A stretch of DNA of 64,000 nt from Brevibacterium ihuae (GCF_900184225.1 NZ_FXWZ01000003.1:1119684-1183683), one strand, 5' to 3'. Positions 36,841 to 46,468 are shown, numbered from the stretch's first letter. A program made the numbers and translations. Notes: a model not told the origin generated them from the sequence alone.

Positions 36841-38190
36841 ATGAGCGAATCGAACGACTGGCAGCGGGCCGAGGGCGGACTGCGGACGCCCCCGCAGGAC
36901 CTCGAGGCCGAACAGAGCGTGCTCGGCGCGATGCTCCTGTCGAAGGACGCGATCGCCGACGTCGTCGAGGGCATGCGCGGTGAGGACTTCTACAAGCCGG
37001 CGCACGAGACGATCTACGAGTGCATCCTCGACCTCTATGCCCGCGGCGAGCCTGCCGACGCCGTGACCGTCGCGAACTCCCTGTCGAAGGCGGGCGCGCT
37101 CGCGCGGATCGGCGGTGCGGCCTATCTCCACACCCTGATGTCCTCGGTGCCGACGGCGGCGAACGCCGGCTTCTACGGCACGATCGTCCGCGAACGCGCA
37201 TTGCTGCGCCGTCTCGTGGAGGCCGGCACCCGGATCGTGCAGATGGGCTACGACGCCGAAGGCGACACCGATGAGCTCGTCAACCGCGCCCAGTCGGAGA
37301 TCTACCAGGTCACCGAACGGCGCACGGCAGAGGACTACGTGCTCCTCAAGGAGATCCTCGAGACCACCGCCCAGGAGATCGAGCGGTCCGGGGACCACGA
37401 GGGCGATACCGCCGGGGTGCCGACCGGCTTCACCGAGTTCGACCAGCTGACCAACGGACTCCACCCGGGGCAGATGATCGTCATCGCCGCGCGCCCCGGC
37501 GTGGGCAAGTCGACGCTGGCGCTCGACATGGTGCGCTCGGCGGCGATCCACTCGAATCAGACGACGGTGATCTTCTCGCTCGAGATGGGGCGCATCGAGC
37601 TGACGATGCGCCTGCTCAGTGCGGAGTCGAGCATCAAGCTGCAGGACCTGCGCCGCGGCGAGCTCACCCCGCAGGACTGGACGACGCTCGCGTCGACGAT
37701 GGCGCGGATCAACGAGGCGCCGCTGTTCATCGACGACTCCCCGAACATGGCGCTCACCGAGATCCGCGCCAAGTGCCGACGGCTCAAGCAGCAGCACGAT
37801 CTGCAGATGGTCGTCATCGACTACCTCCAGCTCATGAGCTCGGGCAAGCGCGTCGAATCGCGTCAGCAGGAGGTCTCGGAGTTCTCGCGCTCACTCAAGC
37901 TGCTGGCCAAGGAGCTCGAGGTGCCGGTCATCGCGCTGTCGCAGCTCAACCGGTCCTCCGAGCAGCGCACCGACAAGCGACCGATGATCTCCGACCTCCG
38001 CGAATCGGGATCGATCGAGCAGGACGCGGACATGGTGCTCCTCATCCACCGGGAGGACATGTACGACAAGGAATCCCCGCACGCCGGCGAGGCCGACATC
38101 ATCGTCGCCAAGCACCGCAACGGGCCGACCGGCGACATCAAGGTCGCCTTCCAGGGCGCGCGGAGCCGCTTCGCGAACATGCCGAGGTAG
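36841..38190 (+). CDS. dnaB: Replicative DNA helicase DnaB
   Basis: Hexameric 5'-3' helicase of the replisome. ATG at 36841 gives 449 residues without an intein. The N-terminal collar domain (residues 15-130, PPQDLEAEQSVLGAML) is followed by a linker and the RecA-like domain: Walker A AARPGVGKSTLALD near residue 220, Walker B MVVIDYLQLM, and LSQLNRSSEQR with the arginine region near the C-terminus. The DciA-type loader is encoded at 2.8-3.3 kb. Confidence 0.97.
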   Translation: MSESNDWQRAEGGLRTPPQDLEAEQSVLGAMLLSKDAIADVVEGMRGEDFYKPAHETIYECILDLYARGEPADAVTVANSLSKAGALARIGGAAYLHTLMSSVPTAANAGFYGTIVRERALLRRLVEAGTRIVQMGYDAEGDTDELVNRAQSEIYQVTERRTAEDYVLLKEILETTAQEIERSGDHEGDTAGVPTGFTEFDQLTNGLHPGQMIVIAARPGVGKSTLALDMVRSAAIHSNQTTVIFSLEMGRIELTMRLLSAESSIKLQDLRRGELTPQDWTTLASTMARINEAPLFIDDSPNMALTEIRAKCRRLKQQHDLQMVVIDYLQLMSSGKRVESRQQEVSEFSRSLKLLAKELEVPVIALSQLNRSSEQRTDKRPMISDLRESGSIEQDADMVLLIHREDMYDKESPHAGEADIIVAKHRNGPTGDIKVAFQGARSRFANMPR

Positions 38191-38218
38191 GCCGCAGGAC
38201 GAGTGCTGCGGGTGTAGG

Positions 38219-38285
38219 GGGCTTCACCTGCGGAAGACGTCCCATGATCGGCTCGATCCCGGGACATTCTCCGCAGGTGAAGCCC
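38219..38285 (+). terminator. Large inverted repeat after dnaB
   Basis: Perfect 16-bp arms GGGCTTCACCTGCGGA (38219-38234) and TCCGCAGGTGAAGCCC (38270-38285), with a 35-base loop that itself contains a GTCCC/GGGAC stem. It starts 28 bases after the dnaB stop and ends about 60 bases before the next gene. It is likely a terminator; an RNA element is possible. Confidence 0.65.
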
Positions 38286-38346
38286 GGCGGCCGGTCTCCT
38301 GCCCCGGTACCGTTGAATGACGGACACCCAGATCGAGGGAGCAGTC

Positions 38347-39512
38347 ATGGAATTCGGACTCACCGAGGAGCAGGTCGACGTGCGCCGCGGAGCGCGGGAG
38401 ATCGTCTCCGCCTTCGACGATGAGTACTGGGCGCAGAAGGACCGGGACAAGGAGTTCCCGCAGGAGTTCTACGACCACCTGGCCTCGCACGGATGGCTGG
38501 GGATCACCACGCCGGAGGAGTACGGCGGCGGGGGACTCGGCATCACCGAGGCCACGCTCCTCCTCGAGGAGATCGCTGCCGGCGGGGGTGCGATGAATGC
38601 CGCGAGCTCCGTGCACATGACGATCTTCGGCATGCACCCGGTCATCGTGCACGGTTCCGATGAGCTCAAGCAGGAGAATCTGCCGCGCGTGGCTTCCGGC
38701 GATCTCCACGTGTGCTTCGGCGTGACCGAGCCGGACGCGGGTCTCGACACCACCCGGATCACGACCTTCGCGACCCGGCGCGGATCCGATTACGTGGTGC
38801 GTGGTCGCAAGGTGTGGATCTCGAAGGCCGTGGAGTCGGAGAAGATCCTCCTGCTCACGCGCACCACACCGCGCAGTGAGGTCGAGCGTCCGACGGACGG
38901 GCTCACCCTGTTCTTCACCGACCTCGACCGGGACAAGGTCTCGATCCGCCCGATTCCGAAGATCGGCCGCAATGCGGTGACCTCGAACGAACTCGTCATC
39001 GACGACCTCGTCATCCCCGAATCCCACCGGGTGGGCGAGGAGGGCAAGGGATTCACCTACATCCTCGATGGGCTCAATCCGGAGCGGATGCTCATCGCAG
39101 CAGAGGCGCTGGGCATCGGGCGGGCGGCGCTCGCTAAGGCGACCGTTTACGCCAAGGAGCGGGTGGTCTTCGATCGCCCCATCGGCATGAACCAGGGATC
39201 CAGTTCCCGCTGGCCGACGCTCTGGCGAAGCTCGATGCCGCGGAACTCGCCCTGCGCAAGGCCACCTGGACCTACGATCAGGGCCTGCCGAGCGGTCGCG
39301 CGGCGAACACCGCGAAGTACCTGTGCGCGGAGGCCGGGTACGAGGCCGCTGACCGGGCGCTCCAAGTGCACGGCGGGATGGGGTACTCGGAGGAGTACCA
39401 CGTCGGGCGCTACCTCCGTGAGGTCCGACTCATGCGCATCGCTCCGGTGAGCCAGGAGATGGTTCTCAACTACCTCGGCACGAAGGTGCTCGGCCTGCCC
39501 CGGTCCTACTGA
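38347..39512 (+). pseudogene. Acyl-CoA dehydrogenase, single-base frameshift
   Basis: Starts at ATG 38347. The N-terminal and middle acyl-CoA dehydrogenase domains are normal (FGVTEPDAGLDTTRITT for FAD/substrate binding; RMLIAAEALGIGRAAL). After RPIGMNQG at about 39197 the frame is lost. The proper continuation (IQFPLADALAKLDAAELALRK...) reads in the next frame to TGA at 39510-39512. One missing base between 39196 and 39199 explains it. The full product would be about 388 residues, a normal length. It is either a sequencing error or a recent mutation. No other fatty-acid oxidation gene is next to it. Confidence 0.85.
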
Positions 39513-39626
39513 CCCGCTTCCGGAATCACCCCGGTTGCCGGGAATGCTCTCATGTAGTTGAATGTTGGACTATATGGCGCGGCGATCTCCCGACCACGAC
39601 TCCCGTCGCGCTCGAGAGGGAAGATG

Positions 39627-40598
39627 ATGACCGACCAGACCGCGACCCGCCAGCGGCCCACGATCGACGTGACCCGGGACGAGCACCGCCGGACGACGGG
39701 CGAACTGCTGCCCGACGACCTCCGGATGGACGTCGTCACCCTCGCCGTCGGCGATCTGGGGGCGATGACCGCGTACTACCGCGATGCACTCGGCCTCGTG
39801 GAGCTCACCGACACCCGGCACCATGCCGCCTCGGACGCTCCGGCGATGTCCGTCCTCGGGCGCGGCACGACACCGCTCGTCGTTCTCGAGCACCGGCCGG
39901 GCCTCCCGTCCGCGTCCCGCCACGATGCGGGGCTCTTCCACACCGCGATCCTCTTCCCGACCCAGGCCGAGCTCGCCGCCACCGTGCTCTCCGCTGCCCG
40001 CCACCCGCGCTCGGCCTTCGTCGGCAGCTCCGACCACCTCGTCAGCGAGGCCTTCTACTTCACCGATCCGGAGGGCAACGGGATCGAGCTCTACTGGGAC
40101 CGTCCGCGCAAGGACTGGACGTGGACCGGTGACCAGGTGGCGATGGACACGATCCATCTCGATCCGAACGAGTATCTGCGCATGCACCTGACGAATACCG
40201 GCCCCGGGACGCCGGGCGGAACCGGGATCGAGAACGCTGCGGCAGAGGTGGGCCACGTCCACCTGCAGGTCGGCGACATTCGCACCGCGAAGCAGTTCTA
40301 CGTCGAGACCCTCGGGTTCGAGCAGACCCTGATGATGCCCGGCGCCCTGTTCGTCTCCGCCGGCGGATACCACCACCACATGGCGATGAACATCTGGAAC
40401 AGCCGAGGCGCGGGCCCGCGGGCCGCGAGTCTGGGTCTGGGCGACGTGCGCATCGCGCTGCCGGACCGCACCTCGGTGGAGGCGGTCGCCGATCGCCTGC
40501 GCGACCGCCGCATCGACTTCCAGGACGACGGCGCCGCCGTCCGGGTCCTCGACCCGTGGAACACCCCGGTGACGCTCAGCTCCGAGGTCGTCGGCTGA
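39627..40598 (+). CDS. Two-domain VOC protein, CatE-like ring-cleavage dioxygenase
   Basis: 323 residues from ATG 39627 (ATG 39624 is also possible; AGAGGG upstream). Two vicinal-oxygen-chelate modules are visible. The first runs about 30-150 (MDVVTLAVGDLGAMTAYYRDALGLVELTD...FYFTDPEGNGIELYWDRP) and the second about 205-320 (VGHVHLQVGDIRTAKQFYVETLGFEQTLMMPGALFVSAGGYHHHMAMNIW). The layout resembles Bacillus CatE/YfiE catechol 2,3-dioxygenases or glyoxalase-like proteins. The substrate is unknown. It is a monocistronic gene. Confidence 0.82.
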   Translation: MTDQTATRQRPTIDVTRDEHRRTTGELLPDDLRMDVVTLAVGDLGAMTAYYRDALGLVELTDTRHHAASDAPAMSVLGRGTTPLVVLEHRPGLPSASRHDAGLFHTAILFPTQAELAATVLSAARHPRSAFVGSSDHLVSEAFYFTDPEGNGIELYWDRPRKDWTWTGDQVAMDTIHLDPNEYLRMHLTNTGPGTPGGTGIENAAAEVGHVHLQVGDIRTAKQFYVETLGFEQTLMMPGALFVSAGGYHHHMAMNIWNSRGAGPRAASLGLGDVRIALPDRTSVEAVADRLRDRRIDFQDDGAAVRVLDPWNTPVTLSSEVVG

Positions 40599-40820
40599 GC
40601 CCGGTGTCCTGCTGAGCCCGGGTCGGGGGATTCGGCACCCGATCCGCCCTCTGCGCTGGTCGGCACCGATCCCGCGCGGTGTCCTAGTCTTCGTGTAGTG
40701 CAGTCGACGCGGGCCGGGTTCGCTAGGATTCGGATTCGACCGTGCGTTCGGCGAAGTGTTCCACGTGGTCTTCTCACCGAGAATCGGCGCATTTGTGATC
40801 TGAGGCGTTAATGTGTCTGC

Positions 40821-41672
40821 ATGACGATTCCGACTGCGTTGAAGACCGCGTACACACAATGGTCAGGACATGGCCGCCCGACTCAGATCGCCTCCCAGTG
40901 GAATACGGATGCCTGGGTCGGGCGGTTGTCGGACCACGAAGCATTTCTTCGTGGCCTCGATACGAACCGCCTCAATCGGGACCAGGTGGTCGACGTCGCG
41001 CCTGATATCGAGAACGAGGAGACCGCTGTCCACGTGTTCCTTCTCGCCATGCTTTGGGGCTACGGCACGGTCGGCTATGGGCCGTACCGGACACACCGGA
41101 TTCTCTCCCGACCGGAGGCAAAGACCGAGCTCTACGAAGTCGCCCAGGCTGCTCAGCAGTACGGGGGTCTCTCAGCGTTCGAACTGATCGCCGACCGACG
41201 CAAGCGATCGGGCTCGTTTCTCAAGTACCTCGGCCCTGCGTTCGGGACGAAGTACATCTATTTCGTCACCGCGCAGGCCGACCGCAAGGAATCAACACCC
41301 GTGATGGACGCGGTCGTTCAACGCTGGTTCCGCGAACATGTCGAGGACTGTCCCCTCACCGTGGTGTGGTGGCACACAGAGAGCTATCGAAAGTACCTGA
41401 GGTGCCTGGATACGTGGGCCGGTGAACTCGAGAAGGAGTTCGGCGATCCCATTCGCCGCGACGAGGTCGAGTATCTGATCTTTGCGAGCGGGAGCGGTTT
41501 CGAGCGGAACTCGTGGGTAGAGTCCTGGGAGGCAGGAATTCCGGCCTCTCCGATCGACCAGCTCAGAGATCGCGTGAGCGGCCTTCCAGTAGCGGAAGAA
41601 GCGGAAGCCCTGATCGATAAGTTGGAGAAGTTGCTCAAGTCTTCCGACGAGGGAGATTCGCCGACGTCGTAA
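40821..41672 (+). CDS. OGG-fold-like (8-oxoguanine glycosylase-like) orphan protein
   Basis: A soluble 283-residue protein. Its central part (residues 65-165) has AVHVFLLAMLWGYGTVGYGPYRT and FLKYLGPAFGTKYIYFVTAQ, which I associate with the uncharacterised 'OGG fold' helix-hairpin-helix family seen in actinobacteria. The second motif looks like the helix-hairpin-helix/strand of DNA glycosylases. The catalytic Lys/Asp pair cannot be assigned with certainty. Codon use is visibly less GC-biased than in its neighbours, and the Shine-Dalgarno signal is weak, so the gene may be acquired. It is convergent with the helicase gene, 14 bases apart. Family assignment is from memory and tentative. Confidence 0.5.
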   Translation: MTIPTALKTAYTQWSGHGRPTQIASQWNTDAWVGRLSDHEAFLRGLDTNRLNRDQVVDVAPDIENEETAVHVFLLAMLWGYGTVGYGPYRTHRILSRPEAKTELYEVAQAAQQYGGLSAFELIADRRKRSGSFLKYLGPAFGTKYIYFVTAQADRKESTPVMDAVVQRWFREHVEDCPLTVVWWHTESYRKYLRCLDTWAGELEKEFGDPIRRDEVEYLIFASGSGFERNSWVESWEAGIPASPIDQLRDRVSGLPVAEEAEALIDKLEKLLKSSDEGDSPTS

Positions 41673-41686
41673 TGGGCCTCCCCGGC

Positions 41687-43207
41687 TCAGCCTCTGCTGC
41701 CGCCCCGGCCCGATCGGCCGCTCCTGCGGCGTCCGCCGCCGGAACCTCGGCCCTGGCTGCTCGGGCGTCCGCTCGACCCCTGGCCGCGCGAACCGGACCG
41801 GCCGCCCGAACGGCCCCGGCCCTGTCCCTGCTGCTGCGGGGCCCGAGGTGCGGGCTCGACGTGCGGCGCGATCGTCCCGACCAGCCGGGTCACCTCGTCG
41901 GATTCCGCGGTCACGCTGACCGGTTGGACCTTGACCGCGGCCTTCCGCAGGAGATCCTTCGTGTCCTTGCGCTGCTCGGGGAGCATGACGGTGACGACGT
42001 CGCCGGCGCTGCCGGCGCGCGCGGTGCGGCCGGAGCGGTGGAGGTACGCCTTGTGCTCGGCCGGCGGGTCGACGTGCACGACGAGCTCGACGGAGTCGAC
42101 GTGCACCCCGCGGGCGGCGACGTCGGTGGCGACGAGGACGCGCACCTCTCCGCTGCCGAAGGCGCCGAGGTTCCGGTCGCGCTGGTTCTGCGACAGGTCG
42201 CCGTGGAGGTCCCGGGCCGGGATGCCCTGATTCGTCAGCTGCCGGGCGAGCCGCTTGGCCTGGTGCTTGGTCCGGGTGAAGAGGATCCGCTTGCCGGTGC
42301 CTGAGGCGAGTTTGGCGATGAGCGGCTTCTTGTCCTCGTTCTCGACCTCGAACACGTGGTGGGTCATCGCCGACACGTGCGAGGTCGGGTCATCGACCGA
42401 GTGGAAGATCTCATTGCTGAGGAAGCGCTTGACCAGGACGTCCACGCCGTTGTCGAGGGTCGCGGAGAAGAACATCCGCTGCCCTCCTCTCGGCGTCTTC
42501 TGGAGCAGGCGGGTGACACCGGGGAGGAAGCCGAGGTCGGCCATGTGGTCGGCCTCGTCGAGCACGGTGATCTCGACGTCGTCGAGCGTGAGCACCCGCT
42601 GCTGGAGCAGGTCCTCGAGGCGGCCGGGGCAGGCGACGATGATGTCGACCCCGTTCTTCAGCGCGTTGATCTGCTTGCCGGCGCTCACTCCGCCGAAGAT
42701 CGTCGCGGTCCGCATGCCGTAGGTCGCCGCGAGCGGCTTGAGCACCGCATCGATCTGCGTGGCGAGCTCACGGGTGGGAGCGAGCACCATCCCGCGCGGG
42801 CGCTGCGGCCGGCGGGCGGAGCTGCTCGACTCGTCCGCGAGGCGCGTGACCATCGGGATGGAGAACGCGAGGGTCTTGCCGGAGCCGGTCTTGCCGCGGC
42901 CCAGCACGTCACGGCCGGCGAGGGTGTCGGGCAGGGTGTCCTGCTGGATCGGGAAGGCCTCGGTCTTGCCGTCGGCGGCAAGCGCGTCGACGATGCGAGC
43001 GGGAACCCCGAGCTCCGCGAAGGTGACGGGGCCGGCGGCGCTCGTCGGAGCGGACGCCGCGGTCTGCTGCCGATCGCGAGCGGTCTCGGTGCGCTGGGCT
43101 CCGGGGGCGCCCTGGGGGCGGGTGGCCCGCCGCGGGCGACGGCGATTGCGCGAGCGCACGGAGGACGAGGAGGAGTTCGGTGTACGAGTGATGGCGGAGC
43201 CTTTCAC
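41687..43207 (-). CDS. DEAD-box ATP-dependent RNA helicase
   Basis: Unwinds RNA duplexes, probably in ribosome assembly or RNA decay. I take GTG at 43207 (506 residues); the Shine-Dalgarno signal is weak, so the start is uncertain. Motifs: Q-motif region FAELGVPARIVDALAADGKTEAFPIQQ, motif I GRGKTGSGKT, DEAD in TVLDEADHMADLGF, SAT in FFSATL, and motif VI HRSGRTARAG. The N-terminal tail is Arg/Ser-rich and the C-terminal tail is Gly/Arg/Ser-rich (GRSGGRSGSRGQG), as in RhlE/CsdA-type proteins that contact RNA. Confidence 0.93.
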   Translation of the reverse strand: MKGSAITRTPNSSSSSVRSRNRRRPRRATRPQGAPGAQRTETARDRQQTAASAPTSAAGPVTFAELGVPARIVDALAADGKTEAFPIQQDTLPDTLAGRDVLGRGKTGSGKTLAFSIPMVTRLADESSSSARRPQRPRGMVLAPTRELATQIDAVLKPLAATYGMRTATIFGGVSAGKQINALKNGVDIIVACPGRLEDLLQQRVLTLDDVEITVLDEADHMADLGFLPGVTRLLQKTPRGGQRMFFSATLDNGVDVLVKRFLSNEIFHSVDDPTSHVSAMTHHVFEVENEDKKPLIAKLASGTGKRILFTRTKHQAKRLARQLTNQGIPARDLHGDLSQNQRDRNLGAFGSGEVRVLVATDVAARGVHVDSVELVVHVDPPAEHKAYLHRSGRTARAGSAGDVVTVMLPEQRKDTKDLLRKAAVKVQPVSVTAESDEVTRLVGTIAPHVEPAPRAPQQQGQGRGRSGGRSGSRGQGSSGRPSSQGRGSGGGRRRSGRSGRGGSRG

Positions 43208-43701
43208 AGTGCCGGGCCGAGGCGACCGCGCGCTGCGGCGCGTCAGGCCTCGGGTCCGACTGGTGGCGGGAGCACCGGACGGTGCTCTCGATCGCCGCGA
43301 GGAAGAAGCTTCAGAAAGACGAACCGGGAACGGACACGGTTCCTGAGACAGAGGAGTCCTGACGACGCAGGGAACCCGAGTGACGGGTTCGCAAGTTCCT
43401 CCAGCGTATCGCGGATGGGTCCACAACCCGAATCCGCGGCTGTTGACCGGCCCCCGTCCGCTGCCGTCGACAATCGCTCGCAGGTCACGAAGTGTTCACA
43501 TATCGAACGTCTGATCTGGACTTGCCCACCGCTCCGGTCTACGCTCAGCACACGGTATCGATGGTGATACCCGTCACACATGCCGACGCGGGGTGCGACC
43601 CGGGCGACGTCGCCCGCTCTCCCACGGCTACGCGTGAAGCACCACGGTTCGACCCCGTCCACCGGGGCGGGGCGGCCGCTTCGAGAAGGGACGACGACGT
43701 T
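43208..43701. other. 494-base gap with divergent promoters
   Basis: Between the leftward helicase gene and the rightward DctP gene. It must hold both promoters. A long 5' leader would be normal for a helicase gene of this type, but I see no strong stem-loop, riboswitch or coding frame. Confidence 0.5.
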
Positions 43702-45009
43702 TTGAGGATCCGCACGGGAGCGAGCCGAGCGCTCGCCACACGCAACACCAAGCTCCTCGCCGGCAGTGTTCTCGCCACTGCGCTGCTCACCGTCTCCGGC
43801 TGTGCCGGCAGCGCCGGCTCCGGCGGCGGCGGCGGAGATGGCGGCGGTGAGGGCTACGAGTACGGCGCCTCGCAGGAGGAGATCAACGAGGCCATCGCCG
43901 ACCTCGAACCGGTGACGTTGACCGTCCAGTCCGGTGCGCCGGCGGAGAACTCGGTCTCAGGCCGTCGCACGATGGACTACAAGCGCGCGATCGAGGAGGC
44001 CTCGAACGGGCAGATCGAGATCGAGGTCATCTGGGGCATGGCCGTCGCGGGCTACCCCGAGGCGGTCGACGCCGTGGCGGACGGCCGCGTGGACATCTCC
44101 TACCACCTCGTGTCCTACGAACCGCAGCGCTTCCCCGAGGCCAGTGCGATCGGCACCGCGCTGGGCAGCGTCCCGTACTCGCCCCTGGTCGGTGAGATGG
44201 TGGCGAACGCCGTCGGATCCGAGATCGGCTGGAACGACCAGGCGCTGCTCGATCGCTACGAGGGCGAGGGCGTCACCGTCATCACCCCGATCCTCGCCAA
44301 CGGCGCCTACTCGCTCAACTGCAACTCGGAGATCAACACTGCCGACACCCTCAAGGGCAAGCAGGTGCGTGCCGGCAGCGCCCCGCAGAGCCAGTCGCTC
44401 GAGCACTTCGGGGCGGTGCCGACGAGCCTCGAGTTCACCGAGGCGTTCGAGGCGCTGCAGCGGCGCACGGTCGACTGCGACCTGTCGCCGATGAGCGCGA
44501 AGGAGATCAGCGGCATCTACGAGGCCGCTCCGCATCTCGCGTACTCGACGAAGGCGAACTGGCCGCGGTTCTCCGCGACCTACCTCGCCGGACAGAAGTT
44601 CAACGACCTGCCGCTCGCCTACCAGCAGATCATCTTCGATCAGGGCGGAACGCTGGTGAGCGGCTCGACGCAGAGCTACGTCGACTCCAACGCCGTCCAC
44701 GTCACCGACCTCGCGAGCGTCGACGGGACGATCGCGGAGTTCGACGACGCGTTCCAGGACGAGCTCGGGAACTTCCTCATCGAGCTCCAGGACGGCTCGA
44801 TCGAGGACGGTCACCTGCCCGAGGACATCAAGGAGCAGATCGCGGATCTCACCGACAAGTGGACCCAGCGGGTCGCCGACCTCGGGTACGAGGACGAGGG
44901 CACGATGGAGGAGATGGACGAGTGGTACAGCGCCGACGACGACTGGTCGGCGTACGCCAAGGACGTCTACGAGAACACCGGAGCGCTCGACCACCGGCCC
45001 ACCGAGTGA
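43702..45009 (+). CDS. TRAP-type (DctP-like) substrate-binding lipoprotein 1
   Basis: TTG at 43702 gives 435 residues. A lipoprotein signal peptide ends in the lipobox TVSGC near residue 34, followed by a Gly/Ser-rich spacer. The mature part begins YGASQEEINEAIADLEPVTLTVQ and resembles DctP/TAXI-like solute-binding proteins (ADGRVDISYHLVSYEPQRFPEA; FEALQRRTVDCDLSP; YLAGQKFNDLPLAYQQIIFD). No DctQ or DctM permease gene is present in the window. It is convergent with a paralogue at 45102, sharing a terminator between them. The ligand is unknown, perhaps an organic acid. Confidence 0.83.
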   Translation: MRIRTGASRALATRNTKLLAGSVLATALLTVSGCAGSAGSGGGGGDGGGEGYEYGASQEEINEAIADLEPVTLTVQSGAPAENSVSGRRTMDYKRAIEEASNGQIEIEVIWGMAVAGYPEAVDAVADGRVDISYHLVSYEPQRFPEASAIGTALGSVPYSPLVGEMVANAVGSEIGWNDQALLDRYEGEGVTVITPILANGAYSLNCNSEINTADTLKGKQVRAGSAPQSQSLEHFGAVPTSLEFTEAFEALQRRTVDCDLSPMSAKEISGIYEAAPHLAYSTKANWPRFSATYLAGQKFNDLPLAYQQIIFDQGGTLVSGSTQSYVDSNAVHVTDLASVDGTIAEFDDAFQDELGNFLIELQDGSIEDGHLPEDIKEQIADLTDKWTQRVADLGYEDEGTMEEMDEWYSADDDWSAYAKDVYENTGALDHRPTE

Positions 45010-45046
45010 CACCGAGGTGAGCACCGTCAGGTGATGAGCGAAAGCA

Positions 45047-45078
45047 GAACGGCCCGAGGCGAATGCCTCGGGCCGTTC
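45047..45078. terminator. Bidirectional stem-loop between the two DctP genes
   Basis: GAACGGCCCGAGGC (45047-45060), loop GAAT, GCCTCGGGCCGTTC (45065-45078): a perfect 14-bp stem between convergent genes, usable from both sides. Confidence 0.88.
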
Positions 45079-45101
45079 GTGTGCGTGCTGCCCGCTCACG
45101 A

Positions 45102-46382
45102 TCAGCTGGGGCGGTGGTCCATCATCGTCTTCTCCATGAAGGCGTCGCCGAGAGGCCGGAAGTCGGTGTCCATGTCGTACCACTCGTCCATGTCCGCGAG
45201 TGATCCGCCATCGGAGAACCCGAGCTCCTCGACCTCGGTGGTCCACTCCTCGCGAACGGTCGCCATCCGGTCGAGGATGTCGTCGCCGATGATGCCGGAG
45301 TCGGCGACCTCTTGGCGCTTGCCGTCGGCGAAGGAGTTGACCTCGGCCTGGAGGTCCTCGGCGGCCTCCTCGATGCCGACTCCCTGGTCCTTGGCCGCGA
45401 CGACGGCCTCGGCCTTGGCGTTGATGTTCGCGACCTGCTGGCCGTGGAAGTACGCGGAGAAGCTGTCGAACAGGATCTGCTGGTAGGCCAGCGGCATCTG
45501 CTCGACGTCGGTGCCGGTGAGGATCGCCCCGGACACGCGGGGGAAGCTCGTCGACGTCGTGTAGCCGAGGTTGGGAGCGACCTCGAAGAATCCGCCCTGG
45601 ACCACGTCGGAGAGCACGGCGAGCGAGCAGTCGATCGTGCCGCGCTGGAGCGCCTCGTAGGCCTCGACGCCGGCGATCGACACCGGGGAGCCGCCCACGT
45701 GGCTCACCATGTCGGAGGCCGCGGGAGAGCCGACGCGCACCTGCAGCCCCTGCCAGGCATCGAGGTCCGTCGCGGGATCGGTGCACACGGTGTAGTACTC
45801 GCCCGACGCCATGACGGGCACGAACGGGGTGACGTCGTTCTCCTCGTACTCGGCGAGGATCTCCGGGGAGTTCCACGACAGCTCCGCGGCCGCGAGGTTG
45901 GTGACGAGCTCGCCCACGACAGGGGTCGACTCGTCGCCGGCGAGGATCTGGTTGAGGGCGTTGAAGGCGGGGAACCTGGCCGGGTCGTAGGAGGGCAGGG
46001 TGAAGGCCATGTCGACGCGGCCGTCGGCCAGGGCGTTGTGGAGCTCGTCGTAGGAGGCGATCGACTGGTTCCACTGGAGCTCCACGGTGATCTTGCCGTC
46101 GGACATCTCCTCGACGGCCTCCTTGAAGTGGGTGCCCATGGGGGACTGCGGGGACTGCATCGAGGTGGCGGGGATCTGGTAGTCGACCGTCACCGGTTCG
46201 AGGTCCTCGATGGCGGCGGAGATCTCCTCCTGGGAGGCGCCGAACGCATAGCCCTCGCCGCGCTCGCCGCCCCCGGATCCGCTGCCCGCGCTGCCGGCGC
46301 AGGCGGTGAGGGTGAGCGCGAGGGCGGAGAACGCGGAGACGGCGACGGCTGCGCGGGTGCGGGGGTGGTGACTGATCGTCAT
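45102..46382 (-). CDS. TRAP-type (DctP-like) substrate-binding lipoprotein 2
   Basis: 426 residues, ATG at 46382. The signal peptide ends in lipobox TLTAC at about residue 28. It is paralogous to the gene at 43702: FGASQEEISAAIEDLEPVTV corresponds to YGASQEEINEAIADLEPVTL, and both share EALQRGTIDCSLA/ RRTVDCDLS-type and DVEQMPLAYQQILFD segments, and end in DHRPx. It follows the alcohol dehydrogenase gene in the same direction (86-base gap), so IclR-adh-dctP2 could be one regulon. No membrane permease subunits are nearby. Confidence 0.83.
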   Translation of the reverse strand: MTISHHPRTRAAVAVSAFSALALTLTACAGSAGSGSGGGERGEGYAFGASQEEISAAIEDLEPVTVDYQIPATSMQSPQSPMGTHFKEAVEEMSDGKITVELQWNQSIASYDELHNALADGRVDMAFTLPSYDPARFPAFNALNQILAGDESTPVVGELVTNLAAAELSWNSPEILAEYEENDVTPFVPVMASGEYYTVCTDPATDLDAWQGLQVRVGSPAASDMVSHVGGSPVSIAGVEAYEALQRGTIDCSLAVLSDVVQGGFFEVAPNLGYTTSTSFPRVSGAILTGTDVEQMPLAYQQILFDSFSAYFHGQQVANINAKAEAVVAAKDQGVGIEEAAEDLQAEVNSFADGKRQEVADSGIIGDDILDRMATVREEWTTEVEELGFSDGGSLADMDEWYDMDTDFRPLGDAFMEKTMMDHRPS

Positions 46383-46468
46383 GGTGTGTCCTTCGGTGAT
46401 GGTGAGGTGGTGCGAGGTCGTGGTGGTCGGCGCGGCGGGCTGCGCACCGGGTGGCGGGAATGCGCGGG

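Noticed and set aside
38347..39512. Programmed frameshift in acyl-CoA dehydrogenase
   Set aside because: No slippery heptamer or downstream structure at 39197; a lost base is simpler.
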